A DNA stretch of 64,000 nucleotides from UMGS1933 sp045593405 (GTDB taxonomy: Bacteria > Bacillota > Clostridia > TANB77 > CAG-508): assembly GCA_045593405.1 (NCBI GenBank), contig JAZNWN010000021.1, positions 13,624 through 77,623 on the forward strand, in the 5' to 3' direction. Below the pieces are notes generated by a model. It ran no database searches. It worked only from the letters and a program-made list of their open reading frames with translations, and was not told the origin of the DNA. A program made the position numbers and the translations under genes. This document shows, in pieces, positions 8,901 to 17,849 of the stretch (its first letter is position 1; the number at the start of each line of letters is the position of its first letter).

Positions 8901-8931
8901 AAGCAAGTAATTATCAAATAACTACTTGCTT
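8901..8931 (-). terminator. Terminator after Ig-like protein gene
   Basis: The inverted repeat AAGCAAGTA...TACTTGCTT lies just beyond the stop codon at 8938. Confidence 0.6.
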
Positions 8932-8937
8932 AAACAA

Positions 8938-9678
8938 CTACTTAATTTCAAACTCATTTGAATACAAATCAATATAACCGTTATCATAAACAGGTTTTAC
9001 TATTCTATAAATTCCTTTAGATAATCTTCCATAATATTCTTTTATATTTAATTTTTGAGTTATTTGGTTATTCTCGTTTAGTACATAAGCTATTTCAATC
9101 CAACTTATATTATCAGACATATATTTTAAATCTACCCATTCTCCATTTACCTTTTCTTGAACTCTAAATTCAACACCCCAACCATATTGGTATTCATTAT
9201 TATCTGTAATTAATATTTCTACTGATTCTTTTGTTATAGTATCTTCCAAAACCTCAATAGTCACATTTTTTGCATCACGATTATATTTCACTTCATTTAC
9301 CGGTATTTTTCCCTCATTTCCATCTGCTATATCCATTCCATCTGGAATATACGGTTCTGTAATATTTGAACTATAATTTTCTTTATAAATTACTTCTAGT
9401 GCATTTATTCCTTGTCCTATATTAATAGGTAAATATTTTGGCCCAATAACACAACCATAATTTTGATTATTATTATCTTTAAAAGTAATTATATAATCAC
9501 CATAATATTTATTCCATTCTATACCTTCATACTCTAATTGCATTTTTGGAAAATTATTTTTTATATAATTTGTTCCATATATTCTGGCTATTTGTTTTGG
9601 AATAATTCCACTAAACCATAATACTATTATTAATAAAACTACACTTGTAATAATAATTAATAACCTTTTTTTATTCAT
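8938..9678 (-). CDS. Membrane-anchored protein with bacterial Ig-like domain
   Basis: The ATG at 9678 is chosen because GGAGGG precedes it by eight bases; an upstream in-frame ATG would place that site inside the gene. The protein (246 aa) has one N-terminal transmembrane segment, a middle region with YKENYSSNITEPYIPDGMDIADG, and a C-terminal Ig-like part: EILITDNNEYQYGWGVEF, VNGEWVDLKYM and YYGRLSKGIYRIVKPVYDNG. The same C-terminal domain ends the recoded protein at 7305. There is no lipobox. Function unknown; probably an envelope protein. Confidence 0.6.
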   Translation of the reverse strand: MNKKRLLIIITSVVLLIIVLWFSGIIPKQIARIYGTNYIKNNFPKMQLEYEGIEWNKYYGDYIITFKDNNNQNYGCVIGPKYLPINIGQGINALEVIYKENYSSNITEPYIPDGMDIADGNEGKIPVNEVKYNRDAKNVTIEVLEDTITKESVEILITDNNEYQYGWGVEFRVQEKVNGEWVDLKYMSDNISWIEIAYVLNENNQITQKLNIKEYYGRLSKGIYRIVKPVYDNGYIDLYSNEFEIK

Positions 9679-9708
9679 ATAATTACCCTCCATAAATTGT
9701 AATTTATC

Positions 9709-10194
9709 TTATAAAATAAATTGTATTACTAATCCAACTATTGCACATATAACTAATGCCAAAACTTCTCCAATTAAACTTCCTTTAATATGAAACCAAT
9801 AATTATGATATTCATCTACCATGTCTTCAGTCCCTTTAAAAACGAAATATGGATCATGACAAAACCATATAATATCCATTACTACAGCATCATATATATT
9901 CACTATTGTCCATAATAAAAATCCATAACCAAAACCTTCTATAAAAGTTGTGTATCCATTAATATATCTTAAAATCAAACTTATAATAACTATAATTAAA
10001 ATTGATGCTAAACTTTTTGCAATTATTTTATTTTCTTGTGTTGGTATTTTATCTTTATATTCATCTAAAGTTTTTACTCTTTCTTGAATCTTTGGCGGAT
10101 AATTATATAATGTTTTAATTGGTTCTCTAGACATTATATATACCATCATAGTAAATAACACACATAAAACAATACTTTCTATTACTAATATCAT
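9709..10194 (-). CDS. Uncharacterised membrane protein
   Basis: A 161-aa protein with a hydrophobic N-terminus (residues 2-20), a soluble loop with YPPKIQERVKTLDEYKDKIPTQENK, two further membrane segments around residues 60-105, a conserved-looking VMDIIWFCHDPYFVFKGTEDM loop, and a final hydrophobic helix. I do not recognise a function. It starts 14 bases upstream of the Ig-like gene and is probably in one operon with it. Confidence 0.6.
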   Translation of the reverse strand: MILVIESIVLCVLFTMMVYIMSREPIKTLYNYPPKIQERVKTLDEYKDKIPTQENKIIAKSLASILIIVIISLILRYINGYTTFIEGFGYGFLLWTIVNIYDAVVMDIIWFCHDPYFVFKGTEDMVDEYHNYWFHIKGSLIGEVLALVICAIVGLVIQFIL

Positions 10195-10217
10195 ATCTCC
10201 AGCATTCCTTCTAATTT

Positions 10218-10913
10218 TTATTCTTTTATCTTTTTATTTATATATATTGCATAAATCAGTGGTACTATTATTAAAAACACAGACGATACATATAAAGATA
10301 TTCCATTTTCAACATTAAATATCGAAAGTGAATTTACGGCTGAATGAGTTATTATACAAGGAATAAGTGATTTGCTTTTATAAAATATAATAACAAACAC
10401 GTAGCCTATTGAAATTGCATAACATATTTGCATTAAAGTTGGAACTAATTCCGCACCATTCAACAAATTAATAATATGTCCTATTCCAAAAGTAACCGAA
10501 CTTACAATTATTGCCGTTTTTATATTATCTTTTGCCATCATTTTAAATAGAAATCCTCTAAAAATAATTTCTTCTATGAATCCAATATTAATCATAGTTA
10601 AAATATGAAATATAATTTCACTCTTTGAATTATTAATATTAATACCATTCCATAAATTAACTGATACAATTAATAATAATGGAATAAAATATAAATATTT
10701 CTTTAGATTTGTTACTTTTGTTAATCCATAATACGATGTTCTTTTTAATATTCTAATTAATATTATCAAAGAAACAGAAAATATAGTATTTATAATTGTA
10801 CTTCTATAATCATCTGTTCCAAAATTTTGTATACAATATGAATTTACTAATATATAGGCTATTATTAATAATATACAAAATAAAGTTTCATGCTTTTCAA
10901 ATATATTTTTCAT
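10218..10913 (-). CDS. CPBP-family intramembrane glutamic protease
   Basis: The start at ATG 10913 follows AGTGAG and lies just beyond the stop of the upstream hydrolase. The protein has about seven hydrophobic segments with motif 1 EEIIFRGFLF and motif 2 FGIGHIIN, and a later HSAVNS, which are the metal-free glutamate-protease signatures of the CAAX/Abi (CPBP) family. Bacterial members are linked to bacteriocin immunity or processing; no bacteriocin gene is visible nearby. It follows the serine hydrolase gene with the same type of ribosome binding site, suggesting an operon. Confidence 0.8.
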   Translation of the reverse strand: MKNIFEKHETLFCILLIIAYILVNSYCIQNFGTDDYRSTIINTIFSVSLIILIRILKRTSYYGLTKVTNLKKYLYFIPLLLIVSVNLWNGININNSKSEIIFHILTMINIGFIEEIIFRGFLFKMMAKDNIKTAIIVSSVTFGIGHIINLLNGAELVPTLMQICYAISIGYVFVIIFYKSKSLIPCIITHSAVNSLSIFNVENGISLYVSSVFLIIVPLIYAIYINKKIKE

Positions 10914-10941
10914 AATAATCTCACTTTCAAATTGTAATTTG

Positions 10942-11925
10942 TTATTCAGTAATAAATGGTTCAATATACTTTTGTATAAATTGAACTCTATCAAACACTA
11001 ATGGCTTAAATGTTGCTGTAACTGATATAACAATATTTTTATCAGTATTAACATATATTACATTTCCACTATCTCCAATGGCTGAATATATTTTCTTTTC
11101 TTCATCTATAATCCACCATAAATAACCATATTGCATAAATGCAAATTTTTCATCGCATTTTATATATGGTGTTGTTATTTGTTCAATCCATTTTGAAGAA
11201 ACTATTTGTTTATCATTATACATTCCTTTATTAAGACACATTTGTCCAATTTTTGCTAAATCTTCTGCTGATACACATAGTCCAAATCCTGATGTTACAA
11301 TTCTTTTATTATCACAAAACCAACCATTTTCTTTTGGTAGTTTTGATGTTACAAAACTAATATGTTCTTCTTTATTCTTTACAATATAATTGTTTCTTTC
11401 TTTAATTCCAAGTGGCTTAAAAAGATATTTATTAGCAAATTGTAATGTAGTCATATTACTTACTTTTGTTATTATTGTACTCAATATGTGAATACCTAAT
11501 GTTGAATACTTGAACTCTCCTGTAATACCATTTCTTCCACCTAACAAGTCAAGAACAGACTTTGTCCAATCTTCACTTGTGCATACTTTAGTCCAAGGCT
11601 CTGATTTATATTTATATGGTGCTGTCATTGTAAGTAAATTATATAAAGTAATTTCTTGTATTGTTTTTTCTCCTCTTTTTATAACATAATCAGGAAAGAA
11701 ATCTAATACTTTTTGATTAACACTTTCTATTAGTCCTTTATCAATAGCAATTCCAATAAGTATAGATATAATGCTTTTTGTTACTGAAGCAATATGAACA
11801 TTATCTGTTGTTTTATAATTATTCCAAGTATCATTATAAACTATTTCATTATTCTTAATTGCTACTATTTGACATATATTAGGTTGTTCTTCTTCTACAA
11901 TATTATGCAATTCTTCTTTATTCAT
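10942..11925 (-). CDS. Beta-lactamase-family serine hydrolase
   Basis: The ATG at 11925 is preferred because GTGAGATG precedes it. The protein has the class C beta-lactamase/DD-peptidase SxxK motif in ASVTKSIISILIG, a Tyr motif in GEFKYSTLGIHILS, and the C-terminal IYSAIGDSGNVIYVN region. There is no signal peptide, so it is probably cytoplasmic. Family members hydrolyse esters or peptides, and an esterase role is as likely as resistance. Confidence 0.75.
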   Translation of the reverse strand: MNKEELHNIVEEEQPNICQIVAIKNNEIVYNDTWNNYKTTDNVHIASVTKSIISILIGIAIDKGLIESVNQKVLDFFPDYVIKRGEKTIQEITLYNLLTMTAPYKYKSEPWTKVCTSEDWTKSVLDLLGGRNGITGEFKYSTLGIHILSTIITKVSNMTTLQFANKYLFKPLGIKERNNYIVKNKEEHISFVTSKLPKENGWFCDNKRIVTSGFGLCVSAEDLAKIGQMCLNKGMYNDKQIVSSKWIEQITTPYIKCDEKFAFMQYGYLWWIIDEEKKIYSAIGDSGNVIYVNTDKNIVISVTATFKPLVFDRVQFIQKYIEPFITE

Positions 11926-12157
11926 AAAATTACATCTCACTTTCAAATTACTATTTATCTTTTTCATTATATCATAACTGTTAAATATTTTTTATTTAAT
12001 TCAACATAATATATAAAAATATTTAATACATAATTGTAAAACAAAAGTTACAGTAGTAGGTACAATAGTGCGGAGACTTTTGTATAACCTCTGTATACAT
12101 TTTAAAAACATCAAAATTTAAAAAACACCTATTTTACTAGCTTTCAAGGCGCGTTAA

Positions 12158-12191
12158 AACGCAGGTGTATGCACCTGCGTTCAATTTTTTT
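12158..12191 (+). terminator. Strong hairpin next to left attachment site
   Basis: Perfect inverted repeat AACGCAGGTG-tatg-CACCTGCGTT followed by CAATTTTTTT. It looks like the original terminator or insulating hairpin at the chromosomal side of the island. Confidence 0.65.
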
Positions 12192-12198
12192 GGTTGTG

Positions 12199-12233
12199 GG
12201 GGGATAGACTCGAACTATCGACCTTCGGGTTAT
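12199..12233. repeat. Left attachment repeat of the island (35 bp, tRNA-fMet 3' end)
   Basis: The 35 bases from GGGGGATAGACTCGAAC to CGGGTTAT are identical to 33243-33277 inside the initiator tRNA gene. The preceding TGGTTG (encoded CCA end) is also present, with a T/C mismatch and one extra G. Only the tRNA 3' part is duplicated, as expected for a site-specific integration scar. Confidence 0.9.
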
Positions 12234-12343
12234 AAGTTAACATAACTCTATTTTTGAATTTTTAAGAAAAGTTAAGTTTTTATTGGTGTTTCAGTACTTT
12301 CAGAGTTTTGCATTTTTGGAACATTTGTGCGATTTTTGGAATT

Positions 12344-12375
12344 TTGGGGAGAATTTTTCACCAAAATCTCCCCAA
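12344..12375. repeat. Inverted repeat and left copy of an end-associated 14-mer
   Basis: TTGGGGAGA and TCTCCCCAA form an inverted repeat. The 14-mer CCAAAATCTCCCCA at 12361-12374 recurs in the same orientation at 33139-33152 near the other end. Such sites inside both ends suggest arm-type binding sites for the integrase or excisionase; that role is inferred. Confidence 0.5.
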
Positions 12376-12406
12376 GAAATAATGGTAAAAATTGGATGTA
12401 AAATTT

Positions 12407-12718
12407 ATGAAAAACAAATTATCAAATAATGAATTAAATGATTTATTATCAGACTGGATTATTTTTAGAGATGAGGAATTAGCAATATTAACGAAAGAGG
12501 ATAAAAAACATCTTTTGCACTTTGATGAACTTGAGAACAAGCTACTAAAAAGCTTACCTTACAAGAACAGAGAATTTGCAAAGAAAATATTAGAACAAAT
12601 TTATGATGACTTTTTAGAATTTTGTAGTTATTACAATGATAAGTATTATAGAGCAGGTTTTGGTGATTGTTTAAATTTAGTTATTATGAGTTTAGGTGGT
12701 AAACATTATGGCTCTTAA
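12407..12718 (+). CDS. Hypothetical protein of the island left end
   Basis: The ATG at 12407 is preceded by GGATG; a TTG at 12392 is possible. The 103-aa product is acidic, mostly helical, with LSDWIIFRDEELAILTKEDKKHLLHFDELENKLL and a C-terminal YYNDKYYRAGFGDCLNLVIMSLGG. This pattern resembles small element-borne proteins of unknown function in Clostridia. It overlaps the next small gene by 11 bases. Confidence 0.55.
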   Translation: MKNKLSNNELNDLLSDWIIFRDEELAILTKEDKKHLLHFDELENKLLKSLPYKNREFAKKILEQIYDDFLEFCSYYNDKYYRAGFGDCLNLVIMSLGGKHYGS

Positions 12719-12842
12719 AAGATACTCACATCAGCACCCAGAGCCTAAAACACATGAGTTTATCGTGATGGCTCAGTATAATAATATGATTGATAATATG
12801 GTGGAAGAGTATGTAAGAAATGAAATTATGAAGATTGTGTAG
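12708..12842 (+). CDS. Small protein, 44 aa
   Basis: A short frame starts at ATG 12708 inside the end of the preceding gene and runs to TAG at 12840-12842: it begins MALKRYSHQHPEPKTHEFI and ends VRNEIMKIV. The overlap with the upstream gene and the terminator ten bases downstream suggest it is the last gene of a two-gene transcript. Not recognised. Confidence 0.45.
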   Translation: MALKRYSHQHPEPKTHEFIVMAQYNNMIDNMVEEYVRNEIMKIV

Positions 12843-12850
12843 ATTGTAAT

Positions 12851-12875
12851 AGCCGAGACTAAGTCTCGGCTTTCT
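12851..12875 (+). terminator. Terminator
   Basis: AGCCGAGAC-taa-GTCTCGGCT followed by TTCT lies directly after the 44-aa gene and before the convergent zinc-ribbon gene. Confidence 0.8.
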
Positions 12876-12876
12876 G

Positions 12877-13014
12877 CTATCTTTTTATATATGTAGTATT
12901 AGAACATCTTGGACATGGTGGTAAAGTATCTGTATTATCATTTAATGTTACATTTTGTCCACATTTTATACAATAATATTCACCTTTACCTGGTTTTTCT
13001 CCTGTTGTATGCAT
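12877..13014 (-). CDS. Small zinc-ribbon protein, 45 aa
   Basis: ATG 13014 follows AGGAGGGA. The protein begins MHTTGEKPGKGEYYCIKCG and has CIKCG and CPRC knuckles separated by about 20 residues, with a LPPCPRC segment. This matches the small zinc-ribbon proteins (EKPGKGxYxCxxCG type) often found beside mobile elements and defence genes in Firmicutes. It lies 18 bases downstream of the TIR gene on the same strand and is probably co-transcribed. Function unknown. Confidence 0.7.
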   Translation of the reverse strand: MHTTGEKPGKGEYYCIKCGQNVTLNDNTDTLPPCPRCSNTTYIKR

Positions 13015-13032
13015 ATTAAATCCCTCCTTTTA

Positions 13033-13521
13033 TTATCTATCATTAATTGCTGTCTCTATCCAGTCTTCTATGTTTTCAGCAATATAATTATAATTAGCTT
13101 TACTATCGGTACCATATGGTGGATTATAAGTTTTAACATAATCAGATAATTTTTTTCCATTTTCACAAGTAAATTGTTCAAATGGATTATCTCCTTTTTC
13201 GCTTCTTTCTTGATTTTGATCTTTTAAATTATGTATATATATTCCTAACACACCTTTTCCATCATTCCAGCTTTTTTCAATTTCGTATTTAACCCATTTC
13301 CTCTTAGATGTTTCTGCACCTATTAAAACTACAGTACAACTTCTATATTTTAATTGGTCATTTATCCATTTTTTTATATTTTCATCTCCCTTTTTCTTTA
13401 CTTCTTCCCAATCGTTTTCTGAAACTGGTTTATTTCCTTCTATCGTTCCTATATTACGAACTTGTCCTGTTCTCCAACAATCGTTTTTAAAATGAAAACT
13501 ATAAAATATTTGTCTTTTCAT
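13033..13521 (-). CDS. TIR-like protein, DUF1863 (ThsB-like) family
   Basis: This 162-aa protein is a single DUF1863/MTH538 TIR-like domain: FYSFHFKNDCWRTGQVRNIG, EGNKPVSENDWEEV, SCTVVLIGAETSKRKWVKYEIEKSWNDGKGVLGIYIHNL. The family includes ThsB, the infection-sensing TIR enzyme of Thoeris, which makes cyclic ADP-ribose signals from NAD+. No ThsA is present. The upstream neighbour is instead a 144-aa membrane protein 10 bases away, so the pair may be a TIR sensor with a membrane effector. Location in an island next to restriction-modification genes supports a defence role, which remains inference. Confidence 0.8.
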   Translation of the reverse strand: MKRQIFYSFHFKNDCWRTGQVRNIGTIEGNKPVSENDWEEVKKKGDENIKKWINDQLKYRSCTVVLIGAETSKRKWVKYEIEKSWNDGKGVLGIYIHNLKDQNQERSEKGDNPFEQFTCENGKKLSDYVKTYNPPYGTDSKANYNYIAENIEDWIETAINDR

Positions 13522-13531
13522 AATATCCTCC

Positions 13532-13966
13532 TTAAAATTTTATAAAATAAATCATTAATGTAGTTAATATACATACTATATAAAAAGTCCATATTGTTTT
13601 TGAAAATAATATTTTAAAAAAGCAATATTTTTTCACATCATTAATATTGACTCTTATAAAATTGAAACTCATATCAAAATCAATTTCTTCCTCTTTTTTC
13701 ATTCGAACTTCATCATATAAACATCTAAACTTTCTTTCAAGCATAAGATAATATGCATCTAATAGCCAAAATACAAGCAAGGGAATTATTGTTACTATTA
13801 CAGCTTTATGGGAACTTTCTCCTGCAAACGCATATATAGCTACCATTATTCCTACAGACCACTGTTTTAATAAAAATGAGTTGTTTCCCATCCTAGTAAT
13901 TATTTCTTGAATCATATTTAAATGTCCTATTTTGTTTGTATTCTCTTTCAATATATATCCCTCCAT
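13532..13966 (-). CDS. Small membrane protein paired with TIR gene
   Basis: A 144-aa protein with three to four transmembrane helices (about residues 33-50, 54-75 and 117-140). Conserved-looking elements are GHLNMIQEIITRMGNNSFLLKQWSV, FWLLDAYYLMLERKFRCLYDEVR and a final FYIVCILTTLMIYFI. The helix-charged loop-helix design is similar to SLATT-type membrane effectors, but I cannot assign it to that family. It precedes the TIR gene by 10 bases in the same direction, so both products are probably made together. A membrane-disrupting effector triggered by the TIR product is the working idea. Confidence 0.6.
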   Translation of the reverse strand: MEGYILKENTNKIGHLNMIQEIITRMGNNSFLLKQWSVGIMVAIYAFAGESSHKAVIVTIIPLLVFWLLDAYYLMLERKFRCLYDEVRMKKEEEIDFDMSFNFIRVNINDVKKYCFFKILFSKTIWTFYIVCILTTLMIYFIKF

Positions 13967-14044
13967 TAAAAATTACACATATATTATATCAAGTTAAACT
14001 TATGTATTACATACCAAAAATGCGACAAAGCAGCTACATTATAA

Positions 14045-14416
14045 CTATTTTGTCGCATTTTGTATCATTTTGCATTTTTCATAAAACTCATCAATATTAT
14101 TTTGTTTAAGAGAATCTCTTATTAATTCAATAATTGTTATTTTTTCTTCCAAAGATATTTTTTTACTTTTTATAAAATTATTAGATATTTCTATATATTG
14201 TTTTTCGCTTATATCCTTTATTTCAAACATATTATCAAGACTTGTATCATAAATATTTGCTAATTTTATTGCTTCCGTTATACTCATATCTCGCCTATTA
14301 GTTTCCCAGCTTGAAACTTTGGATCTGCTTATATCTAATTTTTCCGCTAATTGTTCCTGTGTGATTTTTTTGTTTTTTCTTAATTCTTTTAATTTATCTG
14401 CTATCAAACAATTCAT
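14045..14416 (-). CDS. XRE-family transcriptional regulator
   Basis: A 123-aa protein with an N-terminal Cro/C1 helix-turn-helix (about residues 8-62): LKELRKNKKITQEQLAEKLDISRSKVSSWETNRR, then AIKLANIYDTSLDNMF. The C-terminal half is helical with no known sensor domain. It lies directly upstream of the membrane-protein/TIR pair on the same strand (78 bases) and may control it or the island. Confidence 0.8.
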   Translation of the reverse strand: MNCLIADKLKELRKNKKITQEQLAEKLDISRSKVSSWETNRRDMSITEAIKLANIYDTSLDNMFEIKDISEKQYIEISNNFIKSKKISLEEKITIIELIRDSLKQNNIDEFYEKCKMIQNATK

Positions 14417-14493
14417 ACTTACTCCATAACACTTTTGCTATGTTATATCATATTATTTTTGCAAATTTTGTCGAAAGTTGTAATTAATTATAA

Positions 14494-14535
14494 AAAAACA
14501 GAAAATTTAATCTTATTAAACTTTCTGTTTTTTAT
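14494..14535 (-). terminator. Terminator between island transcripts
   Basis: AAAAACAGAAA...TTTCTGTTTTTT forms a hairpin with T-runs downstream of the 14571 gene. Confidence 0.65.
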
Positions 14536-14570
14536 ATATTATTATGTCAAAATGCTCCTCTTAACATATT

Positions 14571-14780
14571 TCAATTTTTCTTGTCTTTTTGATGATACAT
14601 AAATAAAAGATTCTTTTCAATTGGATCTAGATTATCCCCTGTTATATCATTATATATATCAGACATCATTTCAGTTTTTGCAATATCATCTAACGAAGAT
14701 GTTTCTGAATTGTTACTAGAACTACTTGCAATTCCAATCAATATAATAATTATAATTAAAAAAATTACAAAAATAATCAT
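14571..14780 (-). CDS. Small membrane-anchored protein
   Basis: ATG 14780 follows GGAGGA with seven bases spacing; the upstream ATG at 14795 overlaps that site. The product (69 aa) has a strongly hydrophobic N-terminal helix (FVIFLIIIIILIGIA), a Ser/Asn-rich linker and a soluble tail, SLDDIAKTEMMSDIYNDITGDN. It lies 30 bases after hsdR and is probably on the restriction-modification transcript. Unrecognised. Confidence 0.5.
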   Translation of the reverse strand: MIIFVIFLIIIIILIGIASSSSNNSETSSLDDIAKTEMMSDIYNDITGDNLDPIEKNLLFMYHQKDKKN

Positions 14781-14810
14781 TTCTATCTCCTCCAATAATA
14801 TGAACTTATA

Positions 14811-17800
14811 TTAGAGCATAGCTTTACACTTTAACTCAGCTTGTCTGATTACTGTTTGAACTGCTTGTTCACTCTTGTTTGGTGGATAATCGTATTTAAT
14901 TAAGAGCTTTTTAATTTCAATTCTCATTCTTGCTCTAGCATCTTTTCTTATATCCCAGTCTATTGTCATATTACTATTTACTGTTTCTACAAGTTCTTTT
15001 GCAATTTGTACTAATACTTCATCCTTCATTAATTCTTTAACTTCAGGATCATTTCCTAATGCATCAAAAAATGCTTTTTCTTCTGGCGATAAATCAAATT
15101 CGTTTCCTGCTTTTAATTCTTCTTCTATCTCATTTCTCAAGTTAATCATTTCTTGAATTATCTTTTCTATATCTTCTACACTTGTTCTTTCATTATATGT
15201 ATCTGCAATTTTTTTAAATTTTGTAGAGAACTTTTCCATTAATACAACATTTTGTTTTCCTATTTGTTCTACATACCCTTTTAATGCTCTATTCAATACT
15301 TCAACTGCTATATTTTTCTTTTGCATTTTTGCTAATCTATTTAAAATTTCATTACTTAACAATGCTAATTGATTGCTATTATGTACTTCTCCTATTTGTA
15401 ACATTTCATCATCTTGTATTGCTCTTTCTAACATTTTTGCTACATTATCATTTATTTCTTTAACATCAATTTTTTCTCCACTTAATTTTGAGATAAATGA
15501 TCTAACTGAAATAAAGAATAACACTTCATCTTTCATTTCTTGTGATAAAACTCCTGTACATAAAGCATATAAACTTTTAACATCATAGCTATATCTCATA
15601 AAAGCTTTTTTAATTTCTTCTGTTTTTAGCATCCAGTTTGCACCAGCCATAATTATTTCGTATTTATCACTATCTGTTGTTGTAGCAAAATGTCCATAGT
15701 AAAATCCTTTAAATAAATCTCTAATCAATTCTACTTTGTCATTTAAAACCTTTACAAGTTCACTATTATCTACTATTTTACCTTGATCACGTTTTGTATA
15801 TGTATTTAATGCATCTAATAACCATCTTTTTAATCCTATATAATCTACTATAAGTCCACCTGTTTTATCTTTGTACACTCTATTTACTCTTGCTATTGCC
15901 TGCATCAAATTATGTGCCTTCATAGGCTTATCTACATACATTGTTCCAAGTCCTGGTACGTCAAATCCTGTTAACCACATATCTACAACTATAGCAATTT
16001 TAAATTCTGAGTCCATATCTTTAAAATCAACTTCTAATTGTTTTTTATCTTTCTTAGAACCTATAGCTTTTTGCATTTCTTCATCATCTTTATTGTTTGA
16101 TGTTATTATCATATTTACTTTGTCTTTCCATTCTGGTCTTAATTCTAAGAATTTATAATACATTGTAAATGCAGATTGCCTTGAATATGCTACTACCATT
16201 ACTTTGTTAGCTATACTTGTTTCTATTTCTTCATAATGTTTAATAATGTCTTTAACTATCATTTCTAATCTATCTGGATCTTCAATAATTTGTTTCATTG
16301 TAGCCATAGCTTTTTTAGATTCTGCTATTTTATAATCTTCTACACCTTCCTCTGTTTCTAACATATTGTAATAATCATCTATATCATCTAATATTTTTTG
16401 ATTTAGTCCTACTCTTGCCATTCTTGATTCATACATAATTGGTACAGTTGAACCATCCATTATGGCTTGGGTCATATCATATGCATCTATAATATCTCCA
16501 AATATATTAGTTGTAGATTTATCTTTTGTTTCAACAGGTGTTCCTGTAAAACCAATATATGTAGCATTAGGAAAAGCATCATGTAAATATTTAGCTGTTC
16601 CATACTTTTTATATGCTTCCATTTTAGTTTTATCAAATTTAATTATTGCATCAAGTCCATAATGACTTCTATGTGCCTCATCGACTAAAACTAAAATATC
16701 ATCCCTATTACTAAACACTCCTGTTTCTTCTTCAAATTTTTGTAATGTAGTAAAGAAGATTCCACCTGATTTTCTGCCTTCTAACTTTTCATTTAAATCT
16801 TGTCTACTTTCTATTTGTACTGGCTCTTGCTTTAAATAATCTGAACATTTTGCAAATGTTGTAAATAATTGATTATCTAAATCGTTTCTATCTGTTACAA
16901 CTACTATACTTGGATTATTTAATACTTTAATCATATTTCCTGCATAAAATACCATTGAAAAGCTTTTTCCACTACCTTGTGTATGCCATAATAATCCAGC
17001 TTTTCCTGTTCTATTATCTATTGCCTTTTCTGTACTATGTATTGCTTTTTTTACTCCAAAATATTGATGGTATGCAGATAATATTTTTGAATCTTCACTC
17101 CACAATATAAAATTCTTTATTATATCTAATACTCTATCTTGTCTTAACATTCCATTAAATAAAGTTTTATGTGTAGGCATTTGTTCAAATATTTCATCCG
17201 TGTCTTCAACTTTTTTCCATTCAGAAAATCTACTCCAAGGACTTGTTATTGTTCCTGCTCTTGCTTGCACTCCATCACTTACTATCATAAATTGGTTGTA
17301 GTAAAATAATGTTGGGATATGTACATCTTGATATCCTTTTAATTGATGATACCCATCTATTAATTTTACATCTTCTCTTACTGTTGATTTCAATTCCACT
17401 ACAACAAGAGGCAATCCATTTATAAATATAATTATATCTGGTCTTTTTTCACTATGTTCTTTAATTGTATATTGGTTAATTGCTTTAAATATATTATTAT
17501 GAATATTATCAAAATCAATTAATTTAACAGTTTTATATTTAGTCTCTCCATTTTCTTGAATAGGTACAGCAATACCTTCTAATAAGTACTTTGTAAATTG
17601 TTTATTATTTAATATTGTGTTATTATGGTCCAAATTTCTAATTAATCTTAATGTTTCCTGTACTTGCTCTGATTTTATACCATTATTTATTCTTTCTATT
17701 GCTTGTACTGTATCTTCTTCTAATAATACTTTTGAAAAATCTTCTCTCTGCAATTCATAACCATTTATACATTCATATTCTAAATTTTGTAACATTTCCA

Positions 17801-17834
17801 TTGTTACTTTTTCTAGTGTTTCTTCATCAAACAT
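14811..17834 (-). CDS. hsdR: Type I restriction enzyme, R subunit
   Basis: A 1007-aa HsdR with an N-terminal nuclease domain (RPDIIIFINGLPLVVVELKST supplies the D and E-x-K of PD-(D/E)XK), then an SF2 translocase: Walker A HTQGSGKS, DEAH in LVDEAHRSHYG, FTGTP, and motif VI QAIARVNRVYKDKTG. The C-terminal helical region ends normally with RRQAELKCKAML. It provides ATP-dependent translocation and cleavage. With hsdS and hsdM upstream the system appears complete and intact. It contains no in-frame CGG. Confidence 0.95.
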   Translation of the reverse strand: MFDEETLEKVTMEMLQNLEYECINGYELQREDFSKVLLEEDTVQAIERINNGIKSEQVQETLRLIRNLDHNNTILNNKQFTKYLLEGIAVPIQENGETKYKTVKLIDFDNIHNNIFKAINQYTIKEHSEKRPDIIIFINGLPLVVVELKSTVREDVKLIDGYHQLKGYQDVHIPTLFYYNQFMIVSDGVQARAGTITSPWSRFSEWKKVEDTDEIFEQMPTHKTLFNGMLRQDRVLDIIKNFILWSEDSKILSAYHQYFGVKKAIHSTEKAIDNRTGKAGLLWHTQGSGKSFSMVFYAGNMIKVLNNPSIVVVTDRNDLDNQLFTTFAKCSDYLKQEPVQIESRQDLNEKLEGRKSGGIFFTTLQKFEEETGVFSNRDDILVLVDEAHRSHYGLDAIIKFDKTKMEAYKKYGTAKYLHDAFPNATYIGFTGTPVETKDKSTTNIFGDIIDAYDMTQAIMDGSTVPIMYESRMARVGLNQKILDDIDDYYNMLETEEGVEDYKIAESKKAMATMKQIIEDPDRLEMIVKDIIKHYEEIETSIANKVMVVAYSRQSAFTMYYKFLELRPEWKDKVNMIITSNNKDDEEMQKAIGSKKDKKQLEVDFKDMDSEFKIAIVVDMWLTGFDVPGLGTMYVDKPMKAHNLMQAIARVNRVYKDKTGGLIVDYIGLKRWLLDALNTYTKRDQGKIVDNSELVKVLNDKVELIRDLFKGFYYGHFATTTDSDKYEIIMAGANWMLKTEEIKKAFMRYSYDVKSLYALCTGVLSQEMKDEVLFFISVRSFISKLSGEKIDVKEINDNVAKMLERAIQDDEMLQIGEVHNSNQLALLSNEILNRLAKMQKKNIAVEVLNRALKGYVEQIGKQNVVLMEKFSTKFKKIADTYNERTSVEDIEKIIQEMINLRNEIEEELKAGNEFDLSPEEKAFFDALGNDPEVKELMKDEVLVQIAKELVETVNSNMTIDWDIRKDARARMRIEIKKLLIKYDYPPNKSEQAVQTVIRQAELKCKAML

Positions 17835-17849
17835 AATTTGCCCCCTAAA

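Larger units (their letters stand above)
11926..12406. other. Junction region between chromosome and island
   Basis: No gene is supported here. It holds the rightward hairpin at 12158-12181, the left 35-bp attachment repeat at 12199-12233 and an inverted repeat at 12344-12375. The remainder is AT-rich sequence without a convincing open frame. Confidence 0.6.

Noticed and set aside
12040..12120. Possible remnant gene around a GTGCGGAGAC stretch left of the island
   Set aside because: No open frame of useful length on either strand and no ribosome site.
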